NCBI GenBank assembly: GCA_937951345.1
Contig: CALFCF010000048.1
Coordinates: forward strand, 62,001 to 126,000
Length of the DNA stretch: 64,000 nt
Direction: 5' to 3'
Origin: an uncultured Granulosicoccaceae bacterium
GTDB lineage: Bacteria; Pseudomonadota; Gammaproteobacteria; Granulosicoccales; Granulosicoccaceae
The notes beneath the pieces were generated by a model, which did not search any database, was not told where the DNA came from, and saw only the letters and a list, made by a program, of their open reading frames with translations. Positions 61,283 to 64,000 of this stretch are shown here, in pieces. Within the stretch, counting starts at the first letter, position 1; each line of letters starts with the position of its first letter. The position numbers and the translations under genes are program-made.

Positions 61283-62326
61283 TCAGTTCTCGCGAATGAT
61301 AGCGATCGTTGCCATACGACCGGTGCAACTACCATCGCGTCTGTGAGAGTAGAAGAGTTCCCTGTCGTCATGAGTGCAATTGTTGCCGCCACTTATTTCA
61401 GTAATTCCATAGCTCGTCAGTATATAGCGTGCCAAGCCGTACAAATCACATAACCATTTGTTCGCACCGTTTTCACTTGCAGAGATAAGCGAAGACGTCG
61501 AGTGGTTACGCTTTGATGTCGGACTATCGGATGGTGTACTGCCTTTTGCACTAACGCCTGTCATTTTCTTATCCCTCGAATCTATCGCGATGACGTTAGA
61601 GGTATCGTTAGCCGCCTGTTCACCAACACCGGGTTGGTTAGTGACTGACTGGTACGACCGAGTAATCTGACCAACCGGCCTGAAACACGTTTTCTCACTA
61701 CCGGGCAAACTCGAAGCGAATGCGTCATAGACATCCTGCCCGACTTCAAAAGCACGCGGGCCGATTGCCGGTCCGAGCCAGGCTGCGATGCTTTTCGGCT
61801 GTGCATCCATTGATTCGATTGCTGTTTGCAGAATCCCCGCCGCCATACCACGCCAGCCAGCATGCACCGCAGCGACTTTTTTCTGTTGCGCAGAAAGCGG
61901 ATTGTGGGCACCGGTTGCCAGCACTACAGGCAAACAGTCGGCCGTTAAAACTGCCAGCGGCAGCAGGCGCTCATTTGTCCAGGCACCATCTGCTTCGATA
62001 ACAGCATCAGGTTTCGTGGCTGGATTTTTAGCCTTAAGCGAAACACAGGACAAATCAGCAACGGCCTCGACCACATGCGTGCCATGCACCTGTTTCAACC
62101 AGTAAGGTTCCTGCTTCAGACTCAGACTCTGACGCAAACGCTGGCGGTTTGTTTGTACGCTTTGAGGATCATCGTCGACATGCAGACCCAGGTTAAACGA
62201 GTCATAGGGTGCCTTGCTGACACCGCCAATCCGTGTCGTTGAATACACCTCCACACCGTATCGACCCGACCACGGGGGACACAAATAATGCGGTTCCGGC
62301 AAGAGTAGCTCCTGTTTTCTATTCAC
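61283..62326 (-). CDS. pgeF: Peptidoglycan editing factor PgeF / YfiH-type multicopper polyphenol oxidoreductase
   Basis: TADCLPVVLATG, AVHAGWRGMAAGI, WLGPAIGP, CTHDDRELFYSHRRDG; atypical insertion near the C-terminus. Confidence 0.93.
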   Translation of the reverse strand: MNRKQELLLPEPHYLCPPWSGRYGVEVYSTTRIGGVSKAPYDSFNLGLHVDDDPQSVQTNRQRLRQSLSLKQEPYWLKQVHGTHVVEAVADLSCVSLKAKNPATKPDAVIEADGAWTNERLLPLAVLTADCLPVVLATGAHNPLSAQQKKVAAVHAGWRGMAAGILQTAIESMDAQPKSIAAWLGPAIGPRAFEVGQDVYDAFASSLPGSEKTCFRPVGQITRSYQSVTNQPGVGEQAANDTSNVIAIDSRDKKMTGVSAKGSTPSDSPTSKRNHSTSSLISASENGANKWLCDLYGLARYILTSYGITEISGGNNCTHDDRELFYSHRRDGSCTGRMATIAIIREN

Positions 62327-62338
62327 AAATCGGTTTTC

Positions 62339-63328
62339 CTACTCAGCAGCATCGTTGTTGACGACTTCAGCACGTACAGCGGTAAGCAACATTTCAAAAT
62401 CCTCTGGAAGAGGCGCTGAAAAAGTCATAACCCGCCCGTCAGCTGGATGTATAAGGGTCAGACGTTGCGCATGCAAAGCTTGATGCCCGAATTCGCTGAC
62501 CATATTGCCAACCAGTTCGCTGAATCCGGCAGGTCGACCTCGCCTACCGCCGTAAGTGCGGTCGCCAACCAGCGGGTGATGCTTCGAGGCCAGATGTACC
62601 CTGATTTGATGCGTACGACCGGTTTCCAGCCTGACATCAACCAGCGTCAGGGTGCCAAGGTGCTCAGCAACACGAAAGTGCGTGATCGCCGGCTTACCTC
62701 CCTGTCGAACCGCCATTTTCAGACGGTCCCTCGGATGTCTGCCAATCGGCGCGTCAATCGTGCCGCCGGCTATCATTTCACCGTAAACCAACGCTGTGTA
62801 CTCTCGCGACATGCTGCGCGTTTGCAATTGCTCAACCAACGACGAATAGGCACGGCGCGAACACGCCACCACAAAAAGACCCGTGGTGTCTTTATCGAGA
62901 CGATGCACAATACCGGCACGCGGTAGGTCGCGCAGTGACTCGTTCATATGCAAGAGCCCGTTTTGCACTGTGGAATCCGGATTACCGGCTGCTGGGTGCA
63001 TAACCAGACTAGCTGGTTTGTTAATCACCAGTAAATCTTCATCCTGATAGACAACATCCAGATCGAGCGGCTGGGCTTCGACATCGGCCGGTATCAGCTC
63101 CGGTATTTTATGCAGACGCACGCGTTCTGTGCCTTGAATACGCATCGACGGTGAGGCTGATATTTCTGCGCCTTGACTGTTCATCAGACTGAGATTGCCA
63201 TCTCGCAACAACGCTACCAGACGGCTGCGCGACAGCCCCGGATACAGCAGCGGTAGTACGCGATCAAGACGTTGACCACGCTGATCTGCGGGCAATTCAA
63301 GAATATCGGTAGAAACGGGTTCAGACAT
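62339..63328 (-). CDS. rluD: 23S rRNA pseudouridine synthase RluD
   Basis: S4-like N-terminus; AGIVHRLDKDTTGLFVVA, ALHAQRLTLIHP. Confidence 0.95.
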   Translation of the reverse strand: MSEPVSTDILELPADQRGQRLDRVLPLLYPGLSRSRLVALLRDGNLSLMNSQGAEISASPSMRIQGTERVRLHKIPELIPADVEAQPLDLDVVYQDEDLLVINKPASLVMHPAAGNPDSTVQNGLLHMNESLRDLPRAGIVHRLDKDTTGLFVVACSRRAYSSLVEQLQTRSMSREYTALVYGEMIAGGTIDAPIGRHPRDRLKMAVRQGGKPAITHFRVAEHLGTLTLVDVRLETGRTHQIRVHLASKHHPLVGDRTYGGRRGRPAGFSELVGNMVSEFGHQALHAQRLTLIHPADGRVMTFSAPLPEDFEMLLTAVRAEVVNNDAAE

Positions 63329-63481
63329 ACAGCAAACATACTACAACGCTTGATACTAAGGCAGTACCCTGGGATACCTGAGGGCAAAACAGCCCTGCCC
63401 GCCTCTGACCACCCACTAAAGTCAAATACGTAACCTTGCCTGCATTCGCTATACTTAGCGTATTCGACATCGGGTAATCCC

Positions 63482-64000
63482 ATGACAGCTATCGGCTACT
63501 CCAAACGAACGCATTCTGGCAAGAGCCCGGCCTTGCAGCTCTCCCGGCTGACGGTAATTCTGCTCTTGAGTACATCAGTTTTTATCACGGGATGTCAGAG
63601 CATCGCTTCAGTCGCTAAAGGAGGACCACAAGCCAGTGCTGAAGAATTGTACCGCGACGCCAAGCGCAGCCTGCGCAACGGCAACTTTGTCGAGGCGGTA
63701 GAGACGTTCGAAACCCTGGGTGCCCTCTACCCATTCGGCAACTTTACACAGCAGGCCCAGCTCGACGTTGCGTATGCTTATTTCAAACAGGATGAATACA
63801 ACAACGCCATTTCCACCGCTGACCGCTTTATAAAACTTTACCCGCGCAGCAACAGTATTGATTACGCCTATTTTATTAAAGGCCTCGCAAACTACACCCG
63901 CGGCAGCTCACCACTGGAACGAATTTTTCCTCGTGACCTGGCGAAAGTAAATCAGTCGTGGTTACGCTCGTCGTTTGCAGACTTCGATACGCTCGTCACC
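63482..64000 (+). CDS. bamD: Outer membrane assembly lipoprotein BamD (partial, runs off the window)
   Basis: Frame from ATG 63482: lipobox VFITGCQS, then AEELYRDAKRSLRNGNFVEAVETFETLGALYPFGNFTQQAQLDVAYAYFKQDEYNNAISTADRFIKLYP; divergent from rluD, as in E. coli. Confidence 0.93.
   Translation, partial: MTAIGYSKRTHSGKSPALQLSRLTVILLLSTSVFITGCQSIASVAKGGPQASAEELYRDAKRSLRNGNFVEAVETFETLGALYPFGNFTQQAQLDVAYAYFKQDEYNNAISTADRFIKLYPRSNSIDYAYFIKGLANYTRGSSPLERIFPRDLAKVNQSWLRSSFADFDTLVT

Overview
The window looks like a gammaproteobacterial chromosome segment, probably marine. That is inferred from gene content only; no database search was possible. Left third (about 1-25.7 kb), almost entirely minus strand: partial molybdopterin oxidoreductase, SDR, HisD-family dehydrogenase, a four-module repeat protein with a peptidoglycan-binding domain, heterotetrameric sarcosine-oxidase-type genes (soxB-D-A-G order), a Kelch/thrombospondin-3 protein with a GlyGly-CTERM-like tail, a PotABCD-type ABC transporter, a 3-hydroxyisobutyrate-dehydrogenase-family oxidoreductase, aquaporin, sulfoacetaldehyde acetyltransferase (xsc) and a MocR/TauR-like regulator. 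I read much of this as a candidate organosulfonate / N-methylated amine catabolic region. Middle (25.8-42 kb): a membrane-anchored coiled-coil protein and a BON-like/OmpA-like protein, an Ig-like surface protein, agmatinase-family and inositol-phosphatase-family enzymes, a glycerophosphodiesterase, a two-gene RND efflux system, and a SASA-type esterase with FN3-like modules. Right third (42.4-64 kb): tRNA-Glu, GGDEF protein, GYF_2 protein, fliA, fleN, fleQ, flgM, tRNA-Ala followed by decayed gene remnants, class IV aminotransferase, a tandem pair of RCC1-like/FN3 proteins, gltX, PP2C phosphatase, clpB with a sigma-32-like promoter, pgeF, rluD and partial bamD. No CRISPR array, rRNA, intact transposase or prophage was seen. 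Most novel-looking items: the nested 4x3 repeat protein (4369-5766), the xsc plus sarcosine-oxidase-like neighbourhood lacking the usual taurine deaminating enzymes, the recurring ELFW FN3-like module in three secreted proteins, and the BON-like/OmpA-like two-gene system.
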